Origin: Altererythrobacter epoxidivorans
Lineage (GTDB): Bacteria; Pseudomonadota; Alphaproteobacteria; Sphingomonadales; Sphingomonadaceae
Length of the DNA stretch: 64,000 nt
Assembly: GCF_001281485.1 (NCBI RefSeq)
Contig: NZ_CP012669.1
Coordinates: 2,263,501-2,327,500, forward strand
Direction of reading: 5' to 3'
Shown: positions 1 to 12,525 of the stretch, one piece after another
Layout of the letters: every line of letters starts with the position of its first letter
How positions within the stretch are numbered: position 1 is the first letter of the stretch
Position numbers and translations under genes: made by a program
The notes under the pieces: model-generated
Told to the model about the DNA's origin: nothing
The model's database searches: none
The model's input: the letters and a program-made list of their open reading frames with translations, nothing else

Positions 1-45
1 TTCGTGCCCTATACCCGTGTCGAAGCCGACAAGTCGGACGGCTGA
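1..45 (+). CDS. 3' end of an unidentified gene
   Basis: The first reading frame stays open for 14 codons and ends with TGA at 43-45, giving the tail VEADKSDG. Too little is inside the window to name a family. It converges on the leftward nitronate monooxygenase gene, with a GC-rich hairpin between them. Confidence 0.5.
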   Translation, partial: FVPYTRVEADKSDG

Positions 46-69
46 GCCGGGAGGGGGAAGCCCCCCGGC
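46..69. terminator. GC-rich hairpin between convergent genes
   Basis: Positions 46-55 can pair with 61-69 (nine G-C pairs with one bulged A), with a five-base loop. It lies directly after the stop of the rightward gene and 28 bases before the stop of the leftward one. There is no T-tract on either side, so termination is inferred from stem strength and position. Confidence 0.4.
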
Positions 70-96
70 CCGATAACCAGATGCGCGCGCTAACCG

Positions 97-1071
97 TCAG
101 GCGGCCTGCATCGCGTTCATGCGGGCAAGAATGTCTTCGGCCTGCTTCATGATGCGATCCATCAGTTCCTGGCAGGTCGGGATATCATAGATCAGGCCGG
201 CGACCATGCCGCACGACCATGCGCCAGCGTCCATTTCGCCTTCCATCATGATCTTGGGATAGACGCCTGCGACCTCTTCGATGATGTCTTCGAACTTGAG
301 GTCGTCGCCGAGGCGCTTTTCCTTTTCGAGCAGGCGTTCGACCGCTTCATTGGTCATCACCCGTTCGGTGTTTCGGAGCGGGCGCATGACCAGTCGCGTA
401 TCGAGTTCGCTCGCGGCAACGATCGCCTGCTTTACGTTTTCATGCACCGGCGCTTCCTTGGTCGCGATGAAGCGCGTGCCCATGTTCATGCCTTCTGCAC
501 CCATGGCGAGGCTGGCGACGAGGCTGCGCCCGTCGGCCATACCGCCCGAGGATACGAACGGAATTTCAAGCTCGTCTGCAGCGCGGGGAAGCAGGATGAA
601 GTTCGGCACGTCGTCCTCGCCCGGATGGCCGCCGCACTCGAAACCATCGACCGAAACCGCATCGCAGCCGATCGACTGGGCTTTGAGCGCATGCCGCACG
701 CTGGTGCATTTGTGGATGACCTTGACCCCTGCATCCTTGAAGAAGGGGAGCACCTGCGCCGGGTTGTTGCCCGCGGTCTCCACCGCCTTCACCCCGCCGT
801 CGATGATCGCTTTCACGAGACCGGGATAGTCCGGCGCGTTGACGGTCGGCAGGAAGGTCAGGTTCACGCCGAACGGCTTGTCGGTCATGTCCTTGCAGCG
901 AGCGATTTCGTTCGCGAGTTTTTCGGGCGTGCCCTGTGTCAGGCCGGTGATGATTCCCAGGCCGCCTGCATTGGACACCGCAGCCGCCATTTCGGCGAAA
1001 CCGACAAAGTGCATCCCGCCCTGGATAATGGGGTGCTGGATGCCGAACATTTCGGTGATCTTGGTCTTCAT
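97..1071 (-). CDS. nitronate monooxygenase / 2-nitropropane dioxygenase family flavoprotein
   Basis: A 324-residue TIM-barrel FMN enzyme expected to oxidise alkyl nitronates; several family members act as other FMN oxidoreductases, so the substrate is uncertain. Visible family features are the N-terminal PIIQGGM flavin motif, a GFECGGHPG segment near residue 150 carrying the usual histidine, and the phosphate-binding SSGGMADGRS segment. The frame stays open to 1167, but the ATG at 1071 is the better start: it forms an ATGA overlap with the nth stop and has GGGAGAGG just upstream. It is the last gene of the leftward guaA-nth unit. Confidence 0.85.
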   Translation of the reverse strand: MKTKITEMFGIQHPIIQGGMHFVGFAEMAAAVSNAGGLGIITGLTQGTPEKLANEIARCKDMTDKPFGVNLTFLPTVNAPDYPGLVKAIIDGGVKAVETAGNNPAQVLPFFKDAGVKVIHKCTSVRHALKAQSIGCDAVSVDGFECGGHPGEDDVPNFILLPRAADELEIPFVSSGGMADGRSLVASLAMGAEGMNMGTRFIATKEAPVHENVKQAIVAASELDTRLVMRPLRNTERVMTNEAVERLLEKEKRLGDDLKFEDIIEEVAGVYPKIMMEGEMDAGAWSCGMVAGLIYDIPTCQELMDRIMKQAEDILARMNAMQAA

Positions 1072-1748
1072 GATGCCTCTCCCTGTTCCCTCGTCCCATG
1101 CCTTGCGTACCAGAGGCACAACCGGCTGACGGGACATTTTTCGCATTTGGGCGCGCGGCTGGTGCACACCCGCTTGCCGAACTGAATGAGCCAGAAATGC
1201 CCGTCTCGCAAGGCCCAGTCGGGCGCCCTCGCTTCAAGCTGCGATGCCGTAACGTCAGCGGTTTTCGCTTTGGCAAGGCCGATGCGGTTGCACACGCGAT
1301 GGACATGCGTGTCGACCGCGATCACGTCTGCGCCGAAGGTGAAACTGAGCACGATGTCGGCGCATTTGCGACCGATTCCCGGAAGCGCCATCAGCCCTTC
1401 TCGGGTCTCGGGCACGCGCCCGCCATGTGCCGCAATCAGCGTTTCGCAAAAAGCGCGAATGTTGCGCGTCTTCATGTTGTAGAGGCCGCACGGCTTGATC
1501 GCCGCGGCAATGTCCTCGTCAGCCAGCTCCAGCATGGCTTCGGGTGTCGTCGCCAAGGCGAACAACGCACGGGCGGCCGTGGCCGTATTGCGGTCGAGCG
1601 ACTGGGCCGAAAGCATGCAGGAGATGCAGGAGCGGAATGCATCGGGCTGGCCCTTGGGCCCCTTGGCGGTGCGCGTGCGCCCGGGCATCGCCTCGCTCAA
1701 TATGCGGAAGACTTCTTCGACTTCGGTCCGATCCAGCAAATCTGCCAT
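1068..1748 (-). CDS. nth: endonuclease III (DNA glycosylase/AP lyase)
   Basis: A 226-residue base-excision repair enzyme that removes oxidised pyrimidines and nicks the abasic site. The helix-hairpin-helix ALPGIGRKCA places the catalytic lysine at K128, and VDTHVHRV gives the catalytic aspartate D146. The 4Fe-4S ligands C195, C202, C205 and C211 have the exact C-x6-C-x2-C-x5-C spacing, and the length matches the family. It begins six bases after a second EndoIII-like gene and overlaps the nitronate monooxygenase by four bases, so these are probably cotranscribed. Confidence 0.95.
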   Translation of the reverse strand: MADLLDRTEVEEVFRILSEAMPGRTRTAKGPKGQPDAFRSCISCMLSAQSLDRNTATAARALFALATTPEAMLELADEDIAAAIKPCGLYNMKTRNIRAFCETLIAAHGGRVPETREGLMALPGIGRKCADIVLSFTFGADVIAVDTHVHRVCNRIGLAKAKTADVTASQLEARAPDWALRDGHFWLIQFGKRVCTSRAPKCEKCPVSRLCLWYARHGTREQGEAS

Positions 1749-1754
1749 GCACGA

Positions 1755-2468
1755 TCAGCGTTCGGCCACGGCCGCGGTTCCGGTTCTGCAATCACGAAGC
1801 ACCGGGCAACCCTCGCATTGCGGAGCGCGCGGACGGCAATAATTCTGCCCCAGCTTCTTCAGCAGCAAGTGATGCTCGTCCATCACCGCAGCGGTCCATT
1901 CTTCCGGAACGACCGGCATCAGGGCGTCAAAGGTTCGCGCCGTATCGGCCCTGGCAGGCACGATCCCCATCCGCTGCATGATCCGGCGATGATGGCCGTC
2001 GATGACCATTGCGCGCCGGTCGAAGATCGAGACATTCATCACGCCCGCCGCGATCTTGCGTCCGACCCCCGGCAATGATTCGAGCCACGCCATCGCGGCA
2101 TCGGTCGGCAGGTTGGAAAGGTGGCGCAAATCTGCCGCGCCTCGCTGGGCGATGATTTCGCTGAGACAGGCTTTCAGGCGCCTGGCGGACTGTTCGGGGA
2201 AGCTGGCGGTCTGAAGCATCCCGGCCAGCTCGCCCACATCGGCAGCCGCCACTCCCTCCCATGATCCATGGCGCGCAAGCAAGGCATCGGTGTTGGCGTT
2301 GGACAGCGCGCTCTTGGTCTGTGCGCCGATCACGCCCTGGACCAGCACCCACATGGGATCGCGCTGGTAGGCGGGACGCGGCTCGATATGGCCGAAGCGT
2401 TCGACCAGTGCATCCTGCGTACGGCGCAGGATCTCCGTTCTAGGATCAGATCCCAAGTCTAACTGCAT
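1755..2468 (-). CDS. second endonuclease III-like HhH-GPD DNA glycosylase
   Basis: A 237-residue paralogue of its neighbour nth. It keeps the HhH SLPGVGRKIA (predicted catalytic K138), an aspartate in MVIDGHHRR (D157), and the same iron-sulfur cysteine spacing at 211, 218, 221 and 227. The canonical VDTHV motif is replaced by VIDGHH, so the damaged-base preference probably differs from true Nth. Catalytic competence looks intact. It lies between a HEAT-like gene and nth on the same strand. Which lesion it removes cannot be read from the sequence. Confidence 0.85.
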   Translation of the reverse strand: MQLDLGSDPRTEILRRTQDALVERFGHIEPRPAYQRDPMWVLVQGVIGAQTKSALSNANTDALLARHGSWEGVAAADVGELAGMLQTASFPEQSARRLKACLSEIIAQRGAADLRHLSNLPTDAAMAWLESLPGVGRKIAAGVMNVSIFDRRAMVIDGHHRRIMQRMGIVPARADTARTFDALMPVVPEEWTAAVMDEHHLLLKKLGQNYCRPRAPQCEGCPVLRDCRTGTAAVAER

Positions 2469-2490
2469 GCCGTGCCGGTGACCAACTTGC

Positions 2491-3024
2491 CTATCGGGCC
2501 GGCCTGATACCCAGCACGATCCGCTTCAGTCGAGATGGGATAGGAGGCGGTTTGCCACCAACTGCAATGTCGCCGGGATTTACGGACCAGCTCGTCCTGC
2601 CCGAAAGACCGGTGTCGGCGAACAGGTGATGATTGCCCGCTCTGATCGCATTGATTGCTGCCTGGGCGGACTGTGCCACCAATTCGCGATCATCCTCCAA
2701 TGCCTTCCCAAGCCGCTCCAACGCCCGCTTTTCAAGCGAGTATGCGAGGAGCCCACAAGCCCTGTACCGCACCATGTAGGAACGATCGTTCAAAGCTGTC
2801 AGGCCCAGATCGACCGCTGGCTCTGAAACACGAGCGTAGCGCGTGGCGTAGTAAACCAGCGCGGCCCGTCCCTGCCATGTCCGAAATTCAGGATAGGCTG
2901 CCGATAGATACGGAACGATTGCGAAGCCGAGCGGTCGCAGCTGCGCCCAGGCAGCGTCCTGATCCTCGGCACCGGTGACGTCGAGCCGAGCGACAGCTTT
3001 CGCGATCTGCTCGTCCCGCGTCAC
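2491..3024 (-). CDS. HEAT-repeat-like hypothetical protein
   Basis: A 177-residue mostly helical protein of unknown function. Residues about 60-150 form helical pairs resembling HEAT repeats (around DRSYMVRYRACGLL and VAQSAQAAINAI), a fold used for protein binding. The C-terminus is Pro/Gly-rich and basic. The start is GTG at 3024, three bases after the guaA stop, so it is almost certainly translated from the guaA message. No signal peptide or membrane segment is visible. Confidence 0.6.
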   Translation of the reverse strand: MTRDEQIAKAVARLDVTGAEDQDAAWAQLRPLGFAIVPYLSAAYPEFRTWQGRAALVYYATRYARVSEPAVDLGLTALNDRSYMVRYRACGLLAYSLEKRALERLGKALEDDRELVAQSAQAAINAIRAGNHHLFADTGLSGRTSWSVNPGDIAVGGKPPPIPSRLKRIVLGIRPAR

Positions 3025-3027
3025 CCG

Positions 3028-4602
3028 TCACTCCCACTCGATCGTGCCGGGCGGCTTCGAGGTGTAGTCATAGACGACGCGGTTCACGCCCTGCACTTCA
3101 TTGACGATGCGGGTCGCACAACCGGTAAGGAATGCGGCGTCGAACGGATAGACGTCGGCCGTCATGCCATCGGTGCTGGTCACGGCACGCAGGCCGCAAA
3201 CACTGTCGTAAGTGCGATAGTCGCCCATCACGCCGACGGTCTTGACCGGGAGCAGCACGGCGAAGGCCTGCCAGATCGCGTCATACAGCCCGGCCTTGCG
3301 GATTTCGTCGAGATAGATCGCGTCCGCCTTGCGCAGGATATCGCAGCGATCCTTCGTGACCTCGCCCGGGATACGGATCGCAAGACCCGGTCCGGGGAAG
3401 GGATGGCGACCGACGAAGATGTCCGGCAGTCCCAGTTCGCGGCCGAGTTCGCGGACCTCGTCCTTGAACAGTTCGCGAAGCGGTTCGACCAGCTTCATGT
3501 TCATGCGTTCGGGCAGGCCGCCGACATTGTGGTGGCTCTTGATCGTGACCGAGGGCCCGCCGGTGAACGACACACTCTCGATCACGTCGGGATAGAGCGT
3601 ACCCTGTGCGAGGAAATCCGCACCGCCCAGCTTGTTCGCTTCTTCCTCGAACACGTTGATGAATTCGGCGCCGATGAACTTGCGCTTCTTTTCCGGGTCG
3701 CTGACGCCTTCGAGGCCCGCCATGAAGCGCTCCTCTGCATCCACCACCACCAGCGGAATATTGTAGTGATCGCGGAACATGGTCTCGACCTGCTCGCGTT
3801 CGTTGAGGCGCAGCAGACCGTGATCGACGAAGACGCAGGTCAGCTGGTCGCCGATCGCTTCGTGGATCAGGATAGCAGCGACCGAACTGTCGACGCCGCC
3901 CGACAGGCCGCAGATGACCCGCTTGTCGCCGACCTGTTCGCGGATTTCGCGAACCTTGGTTTCGCGATAGGCCGCCATCGTCCAGTCGCCTGCAAGACCG
4001 CAGACCTTGTGCACGAAATTGGCGAGCAGCTTTCCGCCGTCGGGCGTGTGCACGACCTCTGGGTGGAACTGGGTGCCATAGAACTTGCGTTCTTCGTCGG
4101 CGATCACCGCAAAAGGCGCGCCATCCGAAATCGCGACGATTTCGAAGCCGGGGGCAAAGCGCGTGACCTTGTCGCCATGGCTCATCCAGACCTGGTGACG
4201 CTCGCCAACGTTCCAGAGCCCGTCGAACAGCGCGCAATCCTTCGTCACGGTGAGGTAGGCGCGGCCGAATTCGCCGCCGTCACCGACTTCGTGCCCGGGC
4301 CGCACTTCGCCGCCGAGCTGGTGGCTCATGACCTGCTGGCCATAACAGATGCCGAGAATGGGCACGCCCGCCTCGAACAGCATCATTGGCGCGCGAGGGC
4401 TTCCTTCTTCCGGCACGCCTGCGGGAGATCCCGACAGGATTATGCCCTTCGGCTTCATCCGGTGGAAGGCCTCTTCCGCCTGCGTGAATGGCGCGATTTC
4501 GGAATAGACCCCTGCTTCGCGCACGCGGCGCGCGATCAGCTGGGTAACCTGGCTGCCGAAATCGACGATAAGGATGGAATCGGGGAGATGCGCTTCGTCC
4601 AT
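3028..4602 (-). CDS. guaA: GMP synthase (glutamine-hydrolysing)
   Basis: Converts XMP, ATP and glutamine to GMP in purine synthesis. The 524-residue protein has the usual order: class I glutamine amidotransferase with Cys86 in GICYGQQ and H180/E182 in QFHPEV, then the ATP pyrophosphatase with the PP-loop SGGVDSS at 234-240, then the dimerisation domain ending in KPPGTIEWE. Length and termini are canonical. It is the first gene of a leftward unit with a HEAT-like protein and two DNA glycosylases, and it diverges from the MFS exporter gene across 95 bases. Confidence 0.98.
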   Translation of the reverse strand: MDEAHLPDSILIVDFGSQVTQLIARRVREAGVYSEIAPFTQAEEAFHRMKPKGIILSGSPAGVPEEGSPRAPMMLFEAGVPILGICYGQQVMSHQLGGEVRPGHEVGDGGEFGRAYLTVTKDCALFDGLWNVGERHQVWMSHGDKVTRFAPGFEIVAISDGAPFAVIADEERKFYGTQFHPEVVHTPDGGKLLANFVHKVCGLAGDWTMAAYRETKVREIREQVGDKRVICGLSGGVDSSVAAILIHEAIGDQLTCVFVDHGLLRLNEREQVETMFRDHYNIPLVVVDAEERFMAGLEGVSDPEKKRKFIGAEFINVFEEEANKLGGADFLAQGTLYPDVIESVSFTGGPSVTIKSHHNVGGLPERMNMKLVEPLRELFKDEVRELGRELGLPDIFVGRHPFPGPGLAIRIPGEVTKDRCDILRKADAIYLDEIRKAGLYDAIWQAFAVLLPVKTVGVMGDYRTYDSVCGLRAVTSTDGMTADVYPFDAAFLTGCATRIVNEVQGVNRVVYDYTSKPPGTIEWE

Positions 4603-4697
4603 GCGCTTCCCGTTAGGTGGATGCCATTTTCCTGTCCAGCGCGAGCAGCGCGTGATACCACACCAATCGAGCGTCAGATCGGGAAGGGAACGCGAAA

Positions 4698-5927
4698 GTG
4701 CAACGCACGACCTCGGTCGCCTTCGTCTTCACGCTCGTCCTGCTCGACATGATCGGTTTCGGCATCATCATGCCGGTGCTGCCCCAGCTCATCATGGAAC
4801 TGGGCCAGCTGACGATCGACGATGCCGCGCTGTGGGCGGGCTGGCTGGGCGCAGGCTATGCCGCGATGCAGTTCGTCTTCGCGCCCATCCTCGGCAATCT
4901 GTCGGACCGCTTCGGCAGGCGCCCCGTGCTCCTCGCATCGGTCCTCGCATTCGGCGTCGACTATTTGCTGATGGGTTTCGCGCCCAGCCTGTGGTGGCTG
5001 GTCGCCGGCCGCTTCGTGGCCGGGATCACCGGGGCAAGTTTCTCCGCCGCCTATGCCTATCTCGCCGACATTACCCCGCCCGAAAAGCGCGCGCAGAGCT
5101 TTGGCCTGATGGGCATGGCCTTCGGGTTCGGCTTCATCCTCGGCCCGGCAATCGGCGGTTTCTTGGGAGAGATTGGCCCGCGCGTCCCCTTCTTTGCGGC
5201 AGCCGCCTGCGCGCTCGCCAATTTCGCATTCGGCTTCTTCTTCCTGAAGGAGAGTCTCGATCCGGAGAACCGGCGCCCGTTCCGGCTGGCAAGCGCCAAC
5301 GCGTTCTCCTCGCTCAAGGAACTGGCGAAGCAGAACCGCACTGTCCTGTGGTTCGTCGCAGCGCTGGCGATGTGGCAGCTATCGCATCTCGTCTATCCCG
5401 CCGTCTGGACCTATTTCGCGATCGCAGCCTATGGGTGGAGCGAATGGCAGATCGGCCTGTCGCTGATGGTCGTGGGGATCGGCAGCGCGCTGGTGCAGGG
5501 ATTCGGCATCAGGCTGATCCTGCCGCGGCTTGGCGAGACGAAGGCCGTGGTACTGGGCATCGGCACGGTCTGCAGCGTCAGCGTGATCTATGCTTTCGTG
5601 CGGACCGACTGGATCATCTATGTGACGCTGCTGGTCGGCGGCCTCCAGGGCCTCGTGATGCCATCCATCAATTCTCTCAACAGCAGGGCGGTGGACGCGC
5701 GCAGCCAGGGCGAACTGCAAGGCGCAACCCAGGCGGTCGGAAGCATTTCCGCGATCGTCGGCCCGCCGCTCTACACCATTGTTTTTGCGCATTTCGTCGC
5801 GAGCGATGCGCCGGTCATCTTCCCGGGCATGCCGTTGCTGCTATCGGCAGGGCTGGCCCTGATGACGCTGGCTCTCTTCCTCTATGCTCGCTTGCGTTTG
5901 CCGCCAGCCGAAACCGCCAACGCCTGA
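4698..5927 (+). CDS. Tet/TCR-type MFS drug exporter
   Basis: A 409-residue major facilitator with about twelve membrane segments, resembling the TetA drug:H+ antiporter group. The first helix carries [15 protein letters not shown], and the loop after helix 2 carries motif A ([11 protein letters not shown], residues 66-76). The mid-protein GPAIGGFLG resembles motif C of drug exporters. The start is GTG at 4698, preceded by GGGAAGGGA. No tetR-type regulator is adjacent, so it may be a constitutive multidrug or metabolite exporter; the substrate is unknown. Confidence 0.85.
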   Translation: MQRTTSVAFVFTLVLLDMIGFGIIMPVLPQLIMELGQLTIDDAALWAGWLGAGYAAMQFVFAPILGNLSDRFGRRPVLLASVLAFGVDYLLMGFAPSLWWLVAGRFVAGITGASFSAAYAYLADITPPEKRAQSFGLMGMAFGFGFILGPAIGGFLGEIGPRVPFFAAAACALANFAFGFFFLKESLDPENRRPFRLASANAFSSLKELAKQNRTVLWFVAALAMWQLSHLVYPAVWTYFAIAAYGWSEWQIGLSLMVVGIGSALVQGFGIRLILPRLGETKAVVLGIGTVCSVSVIYAFVRTDWIIYVTLLVGGLQGLVMPSINSLNSRAVDARSQGELQGATQAVGSISAIVGPPLYTIVFAHFVASDAPVIFPGMPLLLSAGLALMTLALFLYARLRLPPAETANA

Positions 5928-6280
5928 GCCAGTTGCGTAAAACGCAACATCTTTGACCAGAATCGCATTTGTGTTCAATCGCGTGAAACATTATTACGCA
6001 TGCAACGCCGCAGTACGGGGTATCCTCTCCCACCCCTGCTGCGGCATCCCGGGTCCGGCGCTGCGTCCCTCTCCCTTTTCTCAGCAGCCCAGACCCGCCT
6101 AATCACTTGCCGTGATCGCTCGGTGCGATCTGGATGCGGAAGCGGAACCGGGCGTTCCGCCACCCGGTCCATCCCTTTGCGGCGAGACGCTAGGCAGCGA
6201 AAGAGACGCGGCCGCCACACAGTCCTCCCCCCAATAACGTCTGGCGGCTGCGTCTCGATTGCGCGGCCAAGGCGAAAGCG
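5928..6280. other. 353-base gap between convergent genes
   Basis: No convincing coding frame is present; the short open frames here have no good start and no recognisable protein. Bases 5940-6000 are AT-rich and the rest is strongly GC-rich and self-complementary. Besides the hairpin at 6007-6045, GCGGAA (6142-6147) can pair with TTCCGC (6155-6160), or ACCGGG (6147-6152) with CCCGGT (6163-6168), so two folds compete. No tRNA, tmRNA, RNase P or SRP RNA signature was recognised. Confidence 0.5.
6007..6045 (+). other. strong stem-loop in the intergenic gap
   Basis: GCCGCAG (6007-6013) pairs perfectly with CTGCGGC (6039-6045), and inside it GGGGT (6017-6021) pairs with ACCCC (6032-6036) around a ten-base pyrimidine loop. 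No T-tract follows directly. It could terminate the MFS transcript or be the 5' part of a small RNA. Confidence 0.45.
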
Positions 6281-7819
6281 TCAGGCGACCTCGCCCAGTT
6301 CCGCCGCCATTTCGCGCAGATCCGACTTCAGCAGCTTGCCGATATGGCTGCGCGGCATTTCGTCGATGGCGTGGAGCATTGCCAAGCGCTGTGTCTTGCC
6401 GAGCCGGGAATTGACCGCCTCCATGATGGCGGCAGGATCGTGCCCATCCCCTTCAAGCCGGACGAAACCGACCGGAGTTTCGCCCCATTTGCGCGATGGC
6501 ATGCCGATCACGGCAGCCTCTGCCACGCCCTCTTCCTTGAGCAATTCGTTCTCGAGATCGACCGGATAGATATTGAACCCGCCCGAAATGATCATGTCCT
6601 TGGCGCGGCCTACCAGTTCGACGAAGCCGTCTTCATCGACGCGGCCGATATCGCCCATGCGCTGCCAGACATCGCCGGTTTCAGGATCGGTCCAATAGCC
6701 TTCACGCGTCTTGTCGGGCTGGTTCTTGTAACCGGCCATCATGGTTTGCGAACGACCGATCAGATTGCCCGGCGTACCCGGCGCCACGGGGCGATCTTCG
6801 TCGTCGAGCACTTTGAGCTCGCTACCCGGAGCAGGTCGCCCGACCGTGTGCAGCTTGTCAGGAAATTCGTGGCAGGACAGCAGGCAGACGACGCCGCCTT
6901 CGGTCATCGAATAGATTTCGGTCAGCCCGCCCGGCATCCGGTCGAGCACTTCCCGCTTCAGTTCGGCAGGAAACGGCGCGCTGGTGCAATATTTGAGCGC
7001 GATCGACGACAGGTCGTATTTGTCGAAATCGGGATAATCCATCAGGCGCTGGTATTGCACCGGCACCAGCATGGTCGTGACCGTACGGTCCGACTGCGCG
7101 AATTCGAGCCAGCGACCGCAATCGAACTTGCCCATCACACGCACTGTTCCACCAGCCAGCAACGGCGGCAGGAAAGCAACCATCGTCGTGTTCGAATAGA
7201 GCGGCGTGGAAGCAAGCGAGCGCACCTCCAGTTCCGCCCCTACGTAGCTTGCTGCGGTCGTCGCGAACTGGCGCCAGCGCATCTGGTGCGAATGGACGAT
7301 GCCTTTCGGGACACCCGTGGTGCCCGACGAATAGATGATGTTGAAGTGATCGCTCTTGGCCGGTTCGAACGGCGGGGCTTTCGTCCCTTCTGCAGCCATC
7401 CAGCTGTCGATATCTTCCAGCGCGACATGGTCGAGGCCGGGCATGAAGTCATCGCCCAGCTCGGCGCGCTTGCCTGCATCGATGAAGAGATGCTTCGCCC
7501 CGCTGTCACCCGCCATGCCTTCGAGCTGTTCGCGGCTCGCGCTGGTCGTCAGCGGTGCTGCGACACCCCCTGCCCTCACTGCGGCGAGGAAGACCAATGC
7601 ATAATTGATCGAGCTGGTGCCGAGGATCGCGACCGACTGGCCATGCTGGAGGCCCGTCTCGACCAGGCGCGCGGCCAGCCGCTCTATCCGGTCGGTCATC
7701 TCGCCCCAGGTCAATTCGCCGTTTTCATCGCGCAGTGCGATCTTGTCCGGTTGCAAGGCGCCCCATTCGGAAATGATCGCCGGGAAGGAGCCATACCCTT
7801 CCTGAAGTTTATCCAGCAT
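6281..7819 (-). CDS. class I adenylate-forming acyl-CoA ligase
   Basis: A 512-residue acyl- or aryl-CoA synthetase that activates a carboxylic acid as an acyl-AMP and transfers it to CoA. The phosphate loop YSSGTTGVPKG is at about residues 163-173, the YSMTEGG adenylate motif follows, and the C-terminal domain has the hinge region GRAKDMIISGGFNIYP and the late lysine in SHIGKLLK. ATG at 7819 is taken as the start; an in-frame TTG at 7825 lies closer to the GGGAG Shine-Dalgarno and is possible. It diverges from the PIG-L gene. The substrate is not predictable. Confidence 0.85.
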   Translation of the reverse strand: MLDKLQEGYGSFPAIISEWGALQPDKIALRDENGELTWGEMTDRIERLAARLVETGLQHGQSVAILGTSSINYALVFLAAVRAGGVAAPLTTSASREQLEGMAGDSGAKHLFIDAGKRAELGDDFMPGLDHVALEDIDSWMAAEGTKAPPFEPAKSDHFNIIYSSGTTGVPKGIVHSHQMRWRQFATTAASYVGAELEVRSLASTPLYSNTTMVAFLPPLLAGGTVRVMGKFDCGRWLEFAQSDRTVTTMLVPVQYQRLMDYPDFDKYDLSSIALKYCTSAPFPAELKREVLDRMPGGLTEIYSMTEGGVVCLLSCHEFPDKLHTVGRPAPGSELKVLDDEDRPVAPGTPGNLIGRSQTMMAGYKNQPDKTREGYWTDPETGDVWQRMGDIGRVDEDGFVELVGRAKDMIISGGFNIYPVDLENELLKEEGVAEAAVIGMPSRKWGETPVGFVRLEGDGHDPAAIMEAVNSRLGKTQRLAMLHAIDEMPRSHIGKLLKSDLREMAAELGEVA

Positions 7820-7896
7820 CGACAATGAACTCTCCCGCTCTTTACGTTTGCGCGGCGACTATGCAGGGTCGCGAGCCAAAGCCAAGGGGAATGCGA

Positions 7897-8718
7897 ATGA
7901 AACGGGCACTTTTAGCGGTAGGCACGGCAATTTTCTGTCTCTCGGCCCCTGCAGCCGCATTGCAGGAAGGGCCCGATCCGGCCCCGGCTCCGGCTGAACC
8001 CAATGCGCTGGTTATCTTCGCCCACCCCGATGACGAGGTGACCATCGGTCCCCTGCTCGCCCGCATCACCCGTGGCGGAGGGCAGGTTACGATCGTCTAT
8101 GCCACCAGTGGCGACCAGGGCCCCGGCGTCAGCGGAATGGAAAAGGGCGATGCACTGGCAAAGGTGAGGGAAGGCGAAGCGCGCTGCACCGCCACTGCGC
8201 TCGGTGCGGGCGAACCTGTCTTCCTGCGCCTGGGTGACGGGACCTTGGCAAGCGACGCCCATTTCCCCGATAGTGCCGCCAGCAAACTGCTCGTGAAAAT
8301 TCGCGCCCTCGTCGCAGACCACACCCCCGATGTGATCCTGACGTGGGGGCCTGATGGCGGCTATGGCCATCCCGATCACCGCATGGTCAGCGCATTGGTG
8401 ACGCAGCATGTCCAGATGATGCAGGAAGGCCGGCCATCGCTGTTCTATCCCGCGATCCGCAACGGCACGTTACCGCCCGTTCCCGAACTGCAGCGCTGGG
8501 AGACGACTGCGCCCGACCTTGTGTCGACCCATGTCGATTATACAGCAGAAGACCTGTCGGCAGCCGCCAAGGCCCTCGACTGCCATCGAACGCAATTCGA
8601 CGAGGAAACGCGCAAAGGCCTCATCCCCCTGTTCGACCAGTCGATCTGGCAGGGTGAGATCCACCTGAAGCACGGCTATCCCGAACCTGTCGTTCCACCT
8701 GAAACAGCAGAGGACTAG
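7897..8718 (+). CDS. secreted PIG-L family deacetylase
   Basis: A 273-residue zinc hydrolase of the GlcNAc-PI de-N-acetylase/LmbE family with a signal peptide ending near AAALQ. The zinc and catalytic motif AHPDDE covers residues 42-47, and a second metal histidine lies in YGHPDHRMV. ATG at 7897 is preferred over upstream in-frame codons because AAGGGGA sits six bases upstream and the signal peptide then begins at once. Export suggests action on a periplasmic N-acetyl sugar conjugate. Its TAG stop shares the tetranucleotide CTAG with the convergent ZIP gene. Confidence 0.85.
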   Translation: MKRALLAVGTAIFCLSAPAAALQEGPDPAPAPAEPNALVIFAHPDDEVTIGPLLARITRGGGQVTIVYATSGDQGPGVSGMEKGDALAKVREGEARCTATALGAGEPVFLRLGDGTLASDAHFPDSAASKLLVKIRALVADHTPDVILTWGPDGGYGHPDHRMVSALVTQHVQMMQEGRPSLFYPAIRNGTLPPVPELQRWETTAPDLVSTHVDYTAEDLSAAAKALDCHRTQFDEETRKGLIPLFDQSIWQGEIHLKHGYPEPVVPPETAED

Positions 8719-9419
8719 ACCGCGCCGAGATCGCCAAGGACGAAAGCGAGGATCACGCCAAGCGCGGTGGCGATCCCGGCCCAGTGCCGATCTTCCTTAT
8801 AGGCTTGCGGGAAGACTTCGGTGGCAAGGCTCGCCACCACTGCGCCGGCAGCGAAGCAGCGGATGATCGCCAGCCATTCCTCGCCGACACCGGCAAGCGC
8901 GATATTGCCGATGATCGCTGCTGCCGAGAGCAGTGCGGCAGTTGCCGCCCACATCAGCATGACCTTGCCCTTCGAATGCCCGTCGCCGGACATTGCCCTT
9001 GCGCCGCCAGCTGCCTCGGGCAGGTTCGACAGCAGGATCGAGCCTGCGAGTGCCGCCACTTCCAATGGCCCCGCCCCGATCAGCGCCACGCCCAGCGCAA
9101 GGTTTTCCGGAATACCGTCGAGCGTGATGGCAGCGAGCAGCCCGCCACCCGATTCCCCGCCCCATTTCTCGTCGATCAGGTAATCGACCACGGCAAAGAC
9201 AATTGCACCGGCGGCAACGCCCAGCATGGCGTGGAACACGCTGCTCTTTTCGATCGAGGGTTCGATAAGTTCGCTGACCACCGATAGCAGCAAGGCCCCG
9301 CCGGCAAGCGCGATCAGGAAGCCCTCGGTGCGTTTCGACAGCGTGCCGTAGATGCCCCAGGCGGCGCCCACCAACAGGGCGCCCGACACCACCGCAACGA
9401 CGATCAGGGTCATAGTCAT
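8715..9419 (-). CDS. ZIP-family divalent metal transporter
   Basis: A roughly 234-residue inner-membrane protein with about eight hydrophobic segments. The signature helix reads LDGIPENLALG: the Pro and Glu of the ZIP HNxPEG motif are kept but the histidine is Asp, so metal selectivity may differ from ZupT. A Gly/Ser/His/Lys loop (MSGDGHSKGK) lies between helices. ATG at 9419 is chosen; an in-frame TTG lies at 9428. It diverges from gyrB, and its stop is embedded in the CTAG shared with the PIG-L gene. Confidence 0.8.
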   Translation of the reverse strand: MTMTLIVVAVVSGALLVGAAWGIYGTLSKRTEGFLIALAGGALLLSVVSELIEPSIEKSSVFHAMLGVAAGAIVFAVVDYLIDEKWGGESGGGLLAAITLDGIPENLALGVALIGAGPLEVAALAGSILLSNLPEAAGGARAMSGDGHSKGKVMLMWAATAALLSAAAIIGNIALAGVGEEWLAIIRCFAAGAVVASLATEVFPQAYKEDRHWAGIATALGVILAFVLGDLGAV

Positions 9420-9491
9420 GCCGCCCAAACGCGCAGGGCCGCCAAGTGGTTGCAGGCGAGACGATTTTGGCCGTGGAAAAGCATGGCCTGA

Positions 9492-12469
<2,978 letters not shown>

Positions 12470-12525
12470 GGCGCGTTTAATCTCGCCATCTTGAGTTTGA
12501 CGCATTCGCACGCCATGTCGCTGCC

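Noticed and set aside
5975..6220. 81-codon open frame on the minus strand in the non-coding gap
   Set aside because: No Shine-Dalgarno, strongly basic and low-quality composition, and it runs through hairpin sequence; probably not coding.
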